64,000 nucleotides of DNA from M3007 sp964646615 (GCA_964646615.1 CAZYEV010000046.1:9098-73097); one strand, 5' to 3'; counted from the stretch's first letter, positions 44,748-56,200 are shown. Notes: generated from the letters alone by a model not told the origin. Program-made: numbers and translations.

Positions 44748-45356
44748 ATGAAAATTCACTCGTTCGTTCTTCTGCTTTTCCTCAGCGCTCTGACGCTTCC
44801 GCTACACGCTCAAATGACCGAAGGAAAAGTGCGTCTTGGCCTTCGCTTAGGTGTTACGGGCAGCAACCTGTACGACGACGCCAAAGCCCAGGACCGCAAT
44901 GGGCGCATCGGTCTTTTGGGCGGCGCCTTTGTCAAAATCCCGCTGGGTAGCGGTGGCTTAGCGATACGGCCCGAAGTGCTGTACGCTACCAAAGGCGCTA
45001 CCTTCAAGCGCGACAGCTTCATTTCGTCCATCAAATCCTCCTACATCGAAGTGCCGCTGTCGTTGGAGTACAACCTGAGCATCGTCAACCTGCACGCCGG
45101 CCTTAACGCCAGCCTGTTGGCCAATGCCAATGGCGAATTCAAGGACGAGCAGGGCAACCCCATCAACTTCGACAAAGAGGACTTAGAAAAATTAGACCTC
45201 GGCTGGCACCTCGGCGCCGGGTTAGACTTAGGCAATCTCGGCCTGCACCTGCGCGTTAACCGTGGCCTCAAGAACGTAGGCAGCCAGACGATCGGCGACA
45301 TTGTCGGCAGCCTGAAAAACGCTGCCTGGTCGCTGACGCTCGTTTATGGATTCTGA
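44748..45356 (+). CDS. Outer membrane beta-barrel protein (PorT/OmpX-like)
   Basis: 202 residues with a signal peptide (MKIHSFVLLLFLSALTLPLHA-Q). The mature sequence alternates amphipathic strands and turns typical of the outer_membrane_beta-barrel family of Bacteroidota: VRLGLRLGVTGSNLYDD, IGLLGGAFVKIPLGSGGLAIRPEVLYATKGA, SYIEVPLSLEYNL, WHLGAGLDLGNLGLHLRVNRGL and a terminal aromatic SLTLVYGF. Function unknown; probably a small OM porin or scaffold. nadB begins 8 bases after its stop. Confidence 0.85.
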   Translation: MKIHSFVLLLFLSALTLPLHAQMTEGKVRLGLRLGVTGSNLYDDAKAQDRNGRIGLLGGAFVKIPLGSGGLAIRPEVLYATKGATFKRDSFISSIKSSYIEVPLSLEYNLSIVNLHAGLNASLLANANGEFKDEQGNPINFDKEDLEKLDLGWHLGAGLDLGNLGLHLRVNRGLKNVGSQTIGDIVGSLKNAAWSLTLVYGF

Positions 45357-45364
45357 CCCTTCGC

Positions 45365-46978
45365 ATGGCGCGCATCAAAACCGACTTTCTCGTTCTCGGC
45401 TCCGGCATTGCCGGCCTCACCTTCGCCATTAAGGCCGCTCAAATGCATCCTGACCGGCGGGTGCTGGTTCTGACTAAGACCAATGCGGGCGAAAGCAATA
45501 CCCGCTATGCCCAGGGCGGTGTGGCCGCCGTGTGGGACATGGAGAAAGACACCTACGAAAAGCACATCGCCGACACGCTCGACGCGGGCGACGGCCTGTG
45601 TAAGCGCGACATCGTCGAGATTGTTGTGCATGAAGGCCCTGAGCGCGTCCGCGAAATCATTGAATGGGGTGCTCGCTTCGACCGCGAAAAAGACGACGCC
45701 AATCGCTACGACCTGGCGCGCGAAGGCGGACACTCCGAACACCGCATCCTCCATTACAAAGACCTGACGGGCTGGGAAATGCAGCGAACGCTGATGGAAA
45801 CAGCCCGTCAGTTTCCCAATATTGAGATCCTGGAGCACTACTTCGCCCTCGACCTCATCACCCAGCACCACCTGGGGCGCATGGTCATCCGCGTAACGCC
45901 CGACATCGAATGCTACGGCTGCTACGCCCTCCATAAAGAAACCGGCGAAATAGATACCCTACTCTCCCGAGTAACCGTACTGTGCACTGGGGGGGCTGGG
46001 CAGGTGTATAAAACCACCACTAACCCTGTCATTGCCACGGGCGACGGCATTGCCATGACCTACCGCGCCAAAGGGCGTGTGGAAAACATGGAATTCGTCC
46101 AGTTCCATCCCACTGCCCTGTACAACCCTGCGGGTGAAAATCCGGCTTTCCTCATCTCCGAAGCCGTGCGCGGCTTCGGAGGCATCCTGAAAACCGCTGA
46201 GGGCGAAGAGTTTATGCACCTCTACGACCCGCGTCAATCCTTAGCCCCGCGCGACATCGTGGCCCGCGCCATTGACTCCGAAATGAAAAAACGCGGCACC
46301 GACTGCATGTACTTAGACTGCCGCCATTTGGACAAAGACGCCTTCGTCGCCCATTTCCCCACCATTTACGAAAAATGCCTGAGCCTCGGCATTGACCCCA
46401 TGAAAGACCTCATCCCGGTGGCGCCAGCCTGCCATTATATGTGCGGAGGCATCCGCGTAGATGCCTGGGGGCGCAGCAGCATCCACCGGCTTTACGCCGC
46501 TGGCGAATGCTCTTCCACTGGCCTGCACGGCGCCAATCGCTTAGCCTCCAACTCACTGCTGGAAGCCATGGTCTTTGCCCACCGCATTGCGCACGACACC
46601 CGCGAACAGGTTGGGCAATGGACATACCAGGACGACGTGCCCGACTGGAATGCTGAAGGCACCACTGACCCGCAAGAAATGGTGCTCATCACCCAGGGCC
46701 TGAAGGAGCTCAAAGAAATCATGTCGTACTACGTCGGCATCGTGCGCTCCAACATCCGTTTGAAACGCGCCTTAGACCGACTTTTCTTGCTCTACCAGGA
46801 AACGGAAGACCTCTACCAGACCACCACTATCAGCCCCCAACTGATGGAACTGCGCAACCTCATCACCATCGCTTACCTGATAACGCGCTCTGCCTCGCAC
46901 CGACGCGAAAGCCGAGGCCTTCACTACACCACCGACTACCCCAACCGCCAGCCGTTCATCGAGCATTCTGTGCTGTAA
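45365..46978 (+). CDS. nadB: L-aspartate oxidase
   Basis: 537 residues, full length. FAD-binding N-terminus VLGSGIAGLTFAIKAAQ; RYAQGGVAAVW; a fumarate reductase-type core with EFVQFHPTALYN and GGIRVDAWGRSSIHRLYAAGECS; GANRLASNSLLEAMVF; and a C-terminal helical domain (LKELKEIMSYYVGIVRS...). It oxidises aspartate to iminoaspartate, the first step of de novo NAD synthesis; nadA and nadC are not here. Expected start ATG, 8 bases downstream of the OM barrel gene. Confidence 0.96.
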   Translation: MARIKTDFLVLGSGIAGLTFAIKAAQMHPDRRVLVLTKTNAGESNTRYAQGGVAAVWDMEKDTYEKHIADTLDAGDGLCKRDIVEIVVHEGPERVREIIEWGARFDREKDDANRYDLAREGGHSEHRILHYKDLTGWEMQRTLMETARQFPNIEILEHYFALDLITQHHLGRMVIRVTPDIECYGCYALHKETGEIDTLLSRVTVLCTGGAGQVYKTTTNPVIATGDGIAMTYRAKGRVENMEFVQFHPTALYNPAGENPAFLISEAVRGFGGILKTAEGEEFMHLYDPRQSLAPRDIVARAIDSEMKKRGTDCMYLDCRHLDKDAFVAHFPTIYEKCLSLGIDPMKDLIPVAPACHYMCGGIRVDAWGRSSIHRLYAAGECSSTGLHGANRLASNSLLEAMVFAHRIAHDTREQVGQWTYQDDVPDWNAEGTTDPQEMVLITQGLKELKEIMSYYVGIVRSNIRLKRALDRLFLLYQETEDLYQTTTISPQLMELRNLITIAYLITRSASHRRESRGLHYTTDYPNRQPFIEHSVL

Positions 46979-47112
46979 TTTTTTTCTAAGAAAAACGCCC
47001 TCGAGCAAAAGCAGCGAAAAATGACGCTGCCGCATCTGCGTTTACGGCGTATCTTCGGGACGATTCCCGGCTTATTTATCGGCTGAATCCATCAGTAGCA
47101 TATGACCTGTTG

Positions 47113-47661
47113 ATGAACGAACAAGAACTCATCCGGGGTTGTCTGCGCGGGTCCGCCCGTTGTCAGCGTCTGTTGTACGAGCGCTACGCGAGTCGAATGT
47201 ATGCTGTATGCCTTCGTTACGCCCGTACGCCGTCTGATGCTGCCGATATTTTGCAAGAGGGTTTCATTAAAGTGTTTACCAAGTTAGAGCAGTTTCAGTT
47301 TCAGGGCTCTTTTGAAGGGTGGATCCGCCGCATCATCATCAACACGGCCCTGCGCACCTATCAGCGTCAGCGGTACGACTACGAGAGCAGCGGCTGGGAG
47401 CGCCTGCCCGAAGCCCCCGTTGAACCCGACGCCATCGCCCAGCTGTCGGAAGCGGAGCTGCTGAACTTAGTCAGCCGCCTGCCCGACGGGTATCGAGTGG
47501 TGTTCAATTTAGTGGCCATTGAAGGCTACTCGCACGCCGAAGCCGCCGAGATGCTGGGCATCCAGGAAAGCACCTCGCGCTCGCAGCTGACCAAAGCCCG
47601 CCGCTGGCTGTGCGAACAGTTGCAAACGCTCTACCCACACCTGGCCCTTCCGACCGAATAA
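47113..47661 (+). CDS. ECF RNA polymerase sigma factor
   Basis: 182 residues from the ATG at 47113, preferred to a TTG one codon earlier. Region 2 (YERYASRMYAVCLRYARTPSDAADILQEGFIKVF, then FEGWIRRIIINTALRTYQR) and region 4 (LPDGYRVVFNLVAIEGYSHAEAAEMLGIQESTSRSQL) are complete, with a short linker. Such factors redirect RNA polymerase in response to an envelope signal. The next gene, 13 bases away, encodes a membrane protein with a short cytoplasmic head and is the likely anti-sigma partner. Confidence 0.93.
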   Translation: MNEQELIRGCLRGSARCQRLLYERYASRMYAVCLRYARTPSDAADILQEGFIKVFTKLEQFQFQGSFEGWIRRIIINTALRTYQRQRYDYESSGWERLPEAPVEPDAIAQLSEAELLNLVSRLPDGYRVVFNLVAIEGYSHAEAAEMLGIQESTSRSQLTKARRWLCEQLQTLYPHLALPTE

Positions 47662-47674
47662 CCGACGCACACGC

Positions 47675-49021
47675 ATGGAACGACCTGAACACGACCTGGA
47701 TCGCCAGTTTCGCCGCCGCCTTCAGCAGGCCGAAGCCGCACCGCCGCCCTTTGTGTGGGAGGGGGTACAGGCAGCGCTGCGCCGCCGTCGGCGCCGGATC
47801 CTCTTGTGGTGGTCTGCCGGGCTGTTCCTGATGGGCGCGGTTGGTGTCGGTTTGTGGCTATGGCGCCCGGCCCCGGCAGCCCTTTCTCCTGCTGTTACCA
47901 ATAAGGTCGGAAACCCCATTCCTGCGCCCGCATCGGCCGCTGGGAGCACGCCTGCCACCGGGCATGTTGCCGTAATGCCGGCACCCATTACATCGCCCGC
48001 GCCGGCTCATCCTCTGGCGTTGCTCTCCACGAAGCGCTCCGAAACTGCCCGAATGCAACATCCGCCAGCGCACTTGCCTGGTACGCCTCAGCCACCCGCT
48101 GAAACTGAGCCGATGCCCGTTGCCCCCTCAGCAGAAGCGCCTGCATCGCCGGAAACGAGCTCAGGGCTCAGCATTTTGCCCACCCTGACGCCGGAACTGC
48201 TCCACACAGCGCCGCGCTCTGTCAAGATGACTGTCGCACCCTTGGCGGAAAAGAAGCCCGGCCCGCACTCCACTCAGAAGTGCTACAGCTTCAGTAACAA
48301 GGGCGGCGTTTGGATGCTCGATGCTTACGGCGGCCCTGCGTGGTCGCTGCCTGAGTGGCGCATACACAACAGCGAATTAGACACTTACGTCGCCGCACGT
48401 CGCCGCACCGAAACCCCCGACGGCGCCTTCAACGCAGGCCTGCGCGTCTCTTATTTCATTCATCCCAACTTAGTATTACGCACGGGCTTGCACTACGACC
48501 AGTGGGTGGAACGCTTCGAGTATTTCGACCCTGACTTCATCCGCTACCATGTCGTCATCACCCAAAAGCTCATCAACGGCCAGTGGGTAAGCGTAACCGA
48601 TACCGTCGGTGTCGAATACGGCTCGGAGTATCAGAAGACCTACAACCGCTTCGGCCTGTTAGACATTCCGCTGCAAATCGGCGCTGAATGGCGCCGAGGC
48701 GTTATGGGCTTCAGCCTGAACGCGGGCGCTTCTATCAACGTGCTGTTCCTCAAGCGCGGCCACATTCTGGATACCGCAGGTCAGCCCGTGTCCTTTACGC
48801 CAGGCAGCGGCGGTCTCGACGTGTATCGCCCGCGCGTCGGCTGGAGTGCCGGCGGCAGCGTACAGGCGTTCTACCACGTGGCCCCGCGCACGCGCCTGTT
48901 TGCGGAGCCGTACTTCCGCATCGTTCTCCGGCCCATTACCCTGCCCGCCTACCCCATCGAGCAACGCCAATCCATTGCGGGTTTGCGCATCGGCGTTTCT
49001 CAAATTTTGGATAAAAAGTGA
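47675..49021 (+). CDS. Anti-sigma-like membrane protein fused to an outer membrane beta-barrel domain
   Basis: 448 residues. Residues 1-41 are charged and would lie in the cytoplasm (DLDRQFRRRLQQAEAAPPPFVWEGVQAALRRRRRR split over this head), followed by one transmembrane helix (about 42-63), a periplasmic Pro/Ala/Ser-rich linker of about 150 residues, and a C-terminal domain from about 213 with strand patterns of the PorT/outer_membrane_beta-barrel family (GGVWMLDAYGGPAW, GLRVSYFIHPNLVLRTGLHYDQW, FSLNAGASINVLFLK, LRIGVSQIL). The layout could connect the inner membrane to the outer membrane and release the sigma factor when the envelope changes. Only the topology is read from sequence; the signal is unknown. 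Confidence 0.8.
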   Translation: MERPEHDLDRQFRRRLQQAEAAPPPFVWEGVQAALRRRRRRILLWWSAGLFLMGAVGVGLWLWRPAPAALSPAVTNKVGNPIPAPASAAGSTPATGHVAVMPAPITSPAPAHPLALLSTKRSETARMQHPPAHLPGTPQPPAETEPMPVAPSAEAPASPETSSGLSILPTLTPELLHTAPRSVKMTVAPLAEKKPGPHSTQKCYSFSNKGGVWMLDAYGGPAWSLPEWRIHNSELDTYVAARRRTETPDGAFNAGLRVSYFIHPNLVLRTGLHYDQWVERFEYFDPDFIRYHVVITQKLINGQWVSVTDTVGVEYGSEYQKTYNRFGLLDIPLQIGAEWRRGVMGFSLNAGASINVLFLKRGHILDTAGQPVSFTPGSGGLDVYRPRVGWSAGGSVQAFYHVAPRTRLFAEPYFRIVLRPITLPAYPIEQRQSIAGLRIGVSQILDKK

Positions 49022-49180
49022 AAAATACTGCGGCTGCAGGAAGCACTTTCTCCCCCTGCTGTATCCACAAACCGAAACCCGTTTTTCCCAAAACCGGCTA
49101 ATCTTTTCTCAGAGAAAACACCTCTGGGCAGCGCTGACGCGCGCGCCCGCATCTTCAAAACATACTTGACGCGCACCTTC

Positions 49181-50164
49181 ATGTATCGGAAAACGCACAT
49201 CGGCTACACGACGCTCTTAGCGCTGGCTTTGCTGCTGGTCAGTTCCTGCCGCAAAGACGTGTACGAGTTTACGCCCTATGCGCCTGTAGCCGAAGACCTT
49301 CAGCCGCTACTGCAGCAGGTGTCGGAAGCCAATAATGCCGTTACCACTTTTCGCTTTGAAGGGAATGGAAAGCCGCTGGCCGATACCGTATTAACCCTGC
49401 CAGCCGGTGTTCGCCTGCATTTAGCGGATGCGGAAGAACTCTTCGAGAACGAAGGCAGTGTGCCCGTACCGTGCAGCACCTGCCCCGACTTGCGCATAGA
49501 GGCCCTGTTCGCGGCGCGTAAAAGCGAGACGGCCGCACGCCTGTTGTCGCAGCTGACCTACCCCGAAGGCCATGTATTAGAAAGCGCCGGCATTCTACAC
49601 CTGCAGGCGATGTGCTCGGGCCAGCGTTTGCGCTTGCGCGCGGGGCATTCGCTCAAGGTACAGATACCCGTAGCGACGCCCAAGAACAATATGGCCATTT
49701 TCACGGCGCACACCGACGCTCAGGGCCATGTATTGGGCTGGAAGAGCGGCAACACGCCTGCCCTGCCAGTGCTGTGGGCGCCTTCTTCCGGTATGCTTCA
49801 GGCCGGCTATGAAATGCCGATAGCACAGCTGGGATGGGTCAACTGCGCGCGCATCCTGCCTGAACCTGTCAGCCCGCTTTGTGTTACCCTACCTGAGCAG
49901 TTCACAGCCCTCAATACCCGCGTTTTTGTGCTCTTCCAAAACGTCAACAGCGCGGTAGCGCTTTCGGGCGCTATCAGTCAATCCCGTTTTTGCTTAGAAA
50001 AAGCGCCGCTGGGCTATCCGGTCAGCATCGTAGCCATAGCCCGAACAGGCAACCAATACTGGGTAGCCGAAACAATGGCGGAAGTCGGCACCAACACCCA
50101 ATTATCGCTTATCCCCAAGCCTGTTACTCAGGAAGATATCGTTGCCTTGCTCCGAAAGTTCTGA
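49181..50164 (+). CDS. Lipoprotein of unknown function
   Basis: 327 residues from the ATG at 49181, which begins a lipoprotein signal (TTLLALALLLVSSC-R). The first mature residues RKDVYEFTPYAP lead into beta-rich sequence including TLPAGVRLHLADAEELF, CSTCPDLRIEALF, GQRLRLRAGHSLKVQIPVATPKNNMAIFTAHTD and a final NTQLSLIPKP. This resembles proteins with GW-type or Ig-like barrels, without a firm match. It follows the anti-sigma gene by 159 bases and may be a downstream member of that operon or its target. Confidence 0.7.
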   Translation: MYRKTHIGYTTLLALALLLVSSCRKDVYEFTPYAPVAEDLQPLLQQVSEANNAVTTFRFEGNGKPLADTVLTLPAGVRLHLADAEELFENEGSVPVPCSTCPDLRIEALFAARKSETAARLLSQLTYPEGHVLESAGILHLQAMCSGQRLRLRAGHSLKVQIPVATPKNNMAIFTAHTDAQGHVLGWKSGNTPALPVLWAPSSGMLQAGYEMPIAQLGWVNCARILPEPVSPLCVTLPEQFTALNTRVFVLFQNVNSAVALSGAISQSRFCLEKAPLGYPVSIVAIARTGNQYWVAETMAEVGTNTQLSLIPKPVTQEDIVALLRKF

Positions 50165-50228
50165 CTGCGCTTCGCCTCAATTGCTTAGTGGAATAAAGAA
50201 ACCCGTGTTTAGTAATTTCTTTTTACTT

Positions 50229-50261
50229 GCCGAGCCGGAAAAGTCCGTGTTCGGCTTTTTT
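50229..50261 (+). terminator. Rho-independent terminator
   Basis: GCCGA / TCGGC outer stem with an inner CGGA-AAAG-TCCG hairpin, then TTTTTT. The T run reaches into the stop codon of the convergent flippase gene. Confidence 0.7.
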
Positions 50262-51747
50262 ATTGGCCTTTCGGCGGCGAAGGAATAGGGCCTGTGGGCA
50301 TTTTAGCCCTTAGAAATGCCGTAGGCAACAGGCGAAATGCCCAGGCGGCTGCTAATGCCAGACCTGCAAAGGCCGTCATTTTGGCCCAAACAGACCAGCC
50401 TTGCTGCCCAAACAGGACTGTGCCGGGGATGAACAAAGCAACCGTATAAGCAGCGAAAGGCCACGCAGCCCGAAGCGAAAGGCGCCAGCCGAACCGCTGC
50501 CAGGCCAGGTAAATCAGGCTTACCGCCACAAACGATTGGGTGCACACTGCTGCCGTAGCTGCGCCCATGGCCTGATGGCGCGGGATGAGCCACAGGTCGA
50601 GCACTACATCGAGCACAATGCCCAGCGCAAAGAAGCGATTCATGGCCATCAGGCGCCCATCGGCGGTGAGCAGGGAAGCGAAAATATGGGTAGCCCCCAT
50701 CGGCACAAATGCCCAGATGAGCAGGCCCAGCACATCCCACCGATAAGCGTCGGCGCGCGCGGGCATCATCCAGCGCACCAGGTCGGCCCGCGCGAAAAAG
50801 ACCAGCAACGCCAGCGCCACAGCACCCGCCCAGATGAGCCGAAAGGCCAGCCCAACCAACGGGCGAACGTCCTCGCCCCGAGCCAACATGCGCGCAAACA
50901 TGGGCAACAACAACGACGCAAACAGGTAACCCAACATGTTGGCCGCATCCAGCAGGCGATACGCACCCGCATAGACGTCGGCGTGGTAGCGCCCATCGGG
51001 CAAAAGGCGCTCCAGCAGCACCGCGTCTAAGCGCGTGTAGGCGCTCATCAGTAAAATGGCGAGTGCGTACGGGAAGCTTTCGCGAAACAATACGGCCAGC
51101 GTGCTGCGCCAACGACGACTGGCCAAACGCGGGAGGCGCAATGACACGCGCGCTTTGGCTCGCAACACGCCGCCCACAGCCAGAAGCGTCAACCCCAACG
51201 CCAGGGTTTGTGCCCAGGCAAACGCCTCCGCCGACAGATGCGCCGGCGGCAGTGCCCACAGCAGCGCGCCGCAGGTGATGAGCATGAGCAATTTATCCAA
51301 CGACGACAGCACACTATCGAGCCGATAATGGCCCAGGCCCGAAAGGTTGGAACGCAAAAAAAGGATGCCCTGCGCCAACACCTGATTGAACAGCAGAATG
51401 AGCAACAGCCCTATGGCCCGCCCTTCGTACCCCACCCAATACGCGGCAGCCAGGGCCAGCAAAACGTATAGCGCGCTCAGAAAGACCTTCAGCGTCAGCA
51501 ACATGGGCAGATATTTGCCCACCAGATGCGGGTGCTGGCTGACGTGGCGGTTGTTGAAGGCCTGTAAGCCGAAGTCGCCGACTATCTGGAAAAGATAGGC
51601 GAAGTTGAGCAGCGCGAAGTACAGGCCGTAATCGCCCAACGGCAGGCGGTTTTGCACCCCCAGGTCAATGCCGAAGATGAAAAAGGGCTTGACCAGCAGG
51701 TTGATCAGCACCAGCAAAAGGAGATTGACAACAAACTCGCGCTGCAC
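50260..51747 (-). CDS. Polysaccharide/lipid-linked sugar flippase (MOP superfamily, Wzx-like)
   Basis: 495 residues from a GTG at 51747 (VQREFVVNLLLLVLINLLVKP...). A TACCTTTG promoter motif 21 bases upstream supports this start; a longer frame would enter the mutase gene. About 12-14 hydrophobic segments are visible, starting with the flippase-type FGIDLGVQNRLPLGDYGLYFALLNFAYLFQIVGDFGLQAFNNR. It would move lipid-linked oligosaccharides across the inner membrane, and could serve the polysaccharide cluster about 10 kb away, though it is not adjacent to it. Confidence 0.85.
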   Translation of the reverse strand: MQREFVVNLLLLVLINLLVKPFFIFGIDLGVQNRLPLGDYGLYFALLNFAYLFQIVGDFGLQAFNNRHVSQHPHLVGKYLPMLLTLKVFLSALYVLLALAAAYWVGYEGRAIGLLLILLFNQVLAQGILFLRSNLSGLGHYRLDSVLSSLDKLLMLITCGALLWALPPAHLSAEAFAWAQTLALGLTLLAVGGVLRAKARVSLRLPRLASRRWRSTLAVLFRESFPYALAILLMSAYTRLDAVLLERLLPDGRYHADVYAGAYRLLDAANMLGYLFASLLLPMFARMLARGEDVRPLVGLAFRLIWAGAVALALLVFFARADLVRWMMPARADAYRWDVLGLLIWAFVPMGATHIFASLLTADGRLMAMNRFFALGIVLDVVLDLWLIPRHQAMGAATAAVCTQSFVAVSLIYLAWQRFGWRLSLRAAWPFAAYTVALFIPGTVLFGQQGWSVWAKMTAFAGLALAAAWAFRLLPTAFLRAKMPTGPIPSPPKGQ

Positions 51748-51767
51748 GATAGGAGTAGTATGGGCCG

Positions 51768-51775
51768 CAAAGGTA
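51768..51775 (-). promoter_or_regulatory. Promoter -7 motif TACCTTTG for the flippase gene
   Basis: TACCTTTGCGG on the minus strand lies in the 43-base gap between the mutase stop and the GTG of the flippase gene, so the flippase gene can be transcribed independently. Confidence 0.55.
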
Positions 51776-51790
51776 GCCCTTGCTGGAGCG

Positions 51791-53890
<2,100 letters not shown>

Positions 53891-53930
53891 GGGTGCGCGC
53901 GGTGAAAGTCGGTCAAGCAATAGTGCGCTG

Positions 53931-53938
53931 CAAAAATA
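53931..53938 (-). promoter_or_regulatory. Promoter -7 motif TATTTTTG for methylmalonyl-CoA mutase
   Basis: Minus-strand TATTTTTGCAG, 41 bases before the mutase ATG. Confidence 0.5.
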
Positions 53939-54095
53939 CGCAGCTGGCTCGCTGTTGCCCGGCGCATTCAAGCGCTGGCTGTTTGCCTATTAACGCTTCA
54001 GGCTTTGCCGGTATAGATAGACACCGCGGCTTCGGTGTTGGCTTTTGGCCTTTAATCCCTTCTCCTTTCACCCTTAAACGAAAGAATGATGGGCT

Positions 54096-55295
54096 ATGAA
54101 ACACCTGATGCACACCTTAAGACACACAACGGTCTGGGGACTGCTGACTTTGCTGTTCATGGATCCGTTGCGCCCCGATTTCTGGCCGGTTGCCTCCAAC
54201 GAGCGATTGAGCATCCAGGACTTTCGCGCGCAGCCTAATTTCTGGACGCCGCAACAGGCCGAGTCTCTGGCATATAAGCGGCGTTTGGGCCACACGCCAG
54301 AGCAGGCGATTGTGCCGCTGATCTTTAGCCCGCAGGGGCTCTTGCTCAGCGCGCAGGAGTACAATAGTCGAAAATTTTGCTACCTGCGCTGGTTCTACAC
54401 CGATTTGGAAACCTTTCACCGCGTTACGCGGGAACGCACGGCCGTACCTGCCTATGCTAAAGTGCTGGCGGAATACGGCGGAGCACCGCTGTACGCCTAC
54501 GATCCGTATGCGCTGAGTCAGCAAACACGCGAAGACGAGGGCTGCGAACTTCTGGAAGACATCGCAAAGGAGACATTGAGCAAGTCTCCGGCTGGTTTCT
54601 CGCGCCTGGAAGAAAAAAGCATTAGCTTCACGGAAGGCGATATTCTTATTCGACCCAATATAGTGTTATGGAACATTTTTGGCAGCGCCTCTGTACCGCC
54701 CGACGCTGTGGGCAGTGGCTGGGGGCACGCGGCGGGTATCTCACGTTCCACAGCGCCCGGGGCCGACATCAATAAGTCGTTAGAGGAGGCTCAAGTCATC
54801 GAAGCCTGGGGGCCAGAACTTCCTCGAGAGCATCAGATGCGGGAGACAAAAGCCTGTGTGCCTGGCAAATTTGACTTCCGCTTCAAGACCTGTCCCATTC
54901 CCAATGACTATTACTGGTGTAAAAAACGCAAGGGAAGCCGTTTTCGCTTGCGCGCGAACATAAGTACAGAGCAATGCAAAGCCATTGTAGCCTTTTGGCG
55001 ACAACAAATGGACGAACAAGACAAGTACTCGGTGTTTGCTAAGAAACATTATCCGTGCTCTGCCACAGTGCAAATCAGCGGATGCCATCGCACTCGCATT
55101 CCCGTATGCGCTACGGAGACGTGGGCAAATAGCGACTGCTGGTACTGCTCACTGTTGGTGTGGCAGGCGTACTATTACGTTGCAGGCATAGACGTTGACT
55201 CCAATGGCGGCGCCTACGTATTTCCCAATGACATCATCCGCTCTCCGGTCTTTGATAACACGGCGACCGACCACGAACGGCGCGTGCGGTTTTGA
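54096..55295 (+). CDS. Exported protein, probable permuted NlpC/P60-like (YiiX-type) cysteine hydrolase
   Basis: 399 residues. A weak signal-like segment (TTVWGLLTLLFMDPL) starts it. Residues 185-240 read FTEGDILIRPN...GWGHAAGISRS...EEAQVIEAWGPE, and the end reads NSDCWYCSLLVWQAYYYVAGIDVDSNGGAYVFPNDIIRSP. This order (GDI, His, later Cys followed by LVWQAY and P-x-DI) is that of circularly permuted papain-like proteins of the YiiX/YebB group. It would cleave a peptide, amide or ester in the envelope. The cysteine-rich insert between the two halves (CPIPNDYYWCKKRKGS, CSATVQISGC) is unusual. Assignment rests on motif order. Confidence 0.55.
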   Translation: MKHLMHTLRHTTVWGLLTLLFMDPLRPDFWPVASNERLSIQDFRAQPNFWTPQQAESLAYKRRLGHTPEQAIVPLIFSPQGLLLSAQEYNSRKFCYLRWFYTDLETFHRVTRERTAVPAYAKVLAEYGGAPLYAYDPYALSQQTREDEGCELLEDIAKETLSKSPAGFSRLEEKSISFTEGDILIRPNIVLWNIFGSASVPPDAVGSGWGHAAGISRSTAPGADINKSLEEAQVIEAWGPELPREHQMRETKACVPGKFDFRFKTCPIPNDYYWCKKRKGSRFRLRANISTEQCKAIVAFWRQQMDEQDKYSVFAKKHYPCSATVQISGCHRTRIPVCATETWANSDCWYCSLLVWQAYYYVAGIDVDSNGGAYVFPNDIIRSPVFDNTATDHERRVRF

Positions 55296-55365
55296 AGAGG
55301 CTACGAAGGGGATTGCACGCCCCTCAAAAGCGCATTGGGCTGGCAAAAGGCGAAGCGTGCTTCCG

Positions 55366-55373
55366 TACCTTTG
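55366..55373 (+). promoter_or_regulatory. Promoter -7 motif TACCTTTG
   Basis: TACCTTTGCCC, 20 bases before the ATG at 55394, supports that start over an upstream in-frame ATG that overlaps the preceding gene. Confidence 0.6.
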
Positions 55374-55393
55374 CCCGAAAAGCACAAAAGCCC

Positions 55394-56200
55394 ATGCCAC
55401 AGAGCGAATTAGAACCACTCCGGCGCCACGCCTGCCACGCCGTACGGGAGGTGGGTGCATTTCTGCGCCAGGAGGCCACTAAAGTACAACCCCATGATAT
55501 CGAGGAAAAACACCGCAGCGGCTTAGTAACCTATGTGGACCGCACCGCCGAACAGATGCTGGTAGAGCGCCTGAGCCTCCTGCTGCCCGGGGCGGGCTTT
55601 TTTACCGAGGAAGAAACCGTAGGCCGGGAGCCGCAGGCCAACCTGTGCTGGATTATTGACCCTCTGGACGGCACGACCAATTACCTGTACGGCATACCGC
55701 ATTACTCGATTAGCGTGGGCTTGCGCTCGGGCGATGAGCTGATGCTGGGCATTGTGTATCACGTCGTGCACGACGAGATGTTCTACGCCGTGCGCCATGG
55801 GGGCGCCTGGTGCAACGAGCAACCCATTCGCGTCAGCGAGCGCAACACCCTGGCACAGGCCTTAGTGGTTACGGGATTTCCCTACCACAATACCAGCCGG
55901 ATGGAGCCCTGGATAGACGTTTTGCGCACCGTTACTACACAAGGGCGCGCCGTGCGGCGCTTTGGCTCGGCAGCGCTCGACCTGGCCTATGTGGCCTGCG
56001 GTCGTTTCGATGTTTTCTACGAATACGGCCTGAGCGCCTGGGACGTAGCAGGGGGCGCGCTATTGGTGCACGAAGCCGGCGGACGCATCAGCGACTTTCA
56101 GGGCGGCAACGGCTTTTTGAACGGTGGCGAAGTACTGGCCTGCAACGCCCACGTCTTTGAGCCAATGCTTCAAATAGTATCGGCGGCTTTTTATCCGTGA
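55394..56200 (+). CDS. Inositol monophosphatase family protein
   Basis: 268 residues. Li-sensitive phosphatase motifs: FFTEEETVGRE (Glu metal ligand), WIIDPLDGTTNYLYGIPHYSISVGL (DPLDGT metal site) and GLSAWDVAGGALLVHEAGGRISDF (WDVAAG-like). It hydrolyses inositol-1-phosphate or a related sugar phosphate, and in enterobacteria the SuhB member also aids ribosome assembly. It has its own promoter and is a single gene. Confidence 0.92.
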   Translation: MPQSELEPLRRHACHAVREVGAFLRQEATKVQPHDIEEKHRSGLVTYVDRTAEQMLVERLSLLLPGAGFFTEEETVGREPQANLCWIIDPLDGTTNYLYGIPHYSISVGLRSGDELMLGIVYHVVHDEMFYAVRHGGAWCNEQPIRVSERNTLAQALVVTGFPYHNTSRMEPWIDVLRTVTTQGRAVRRFGSAALDLAYVACGRFDVFYEYGLSAWDVAGGALLVHEAGGRISDFQGGNGFLNGGEVLACNAHVFEPMLQIVSAAFYP

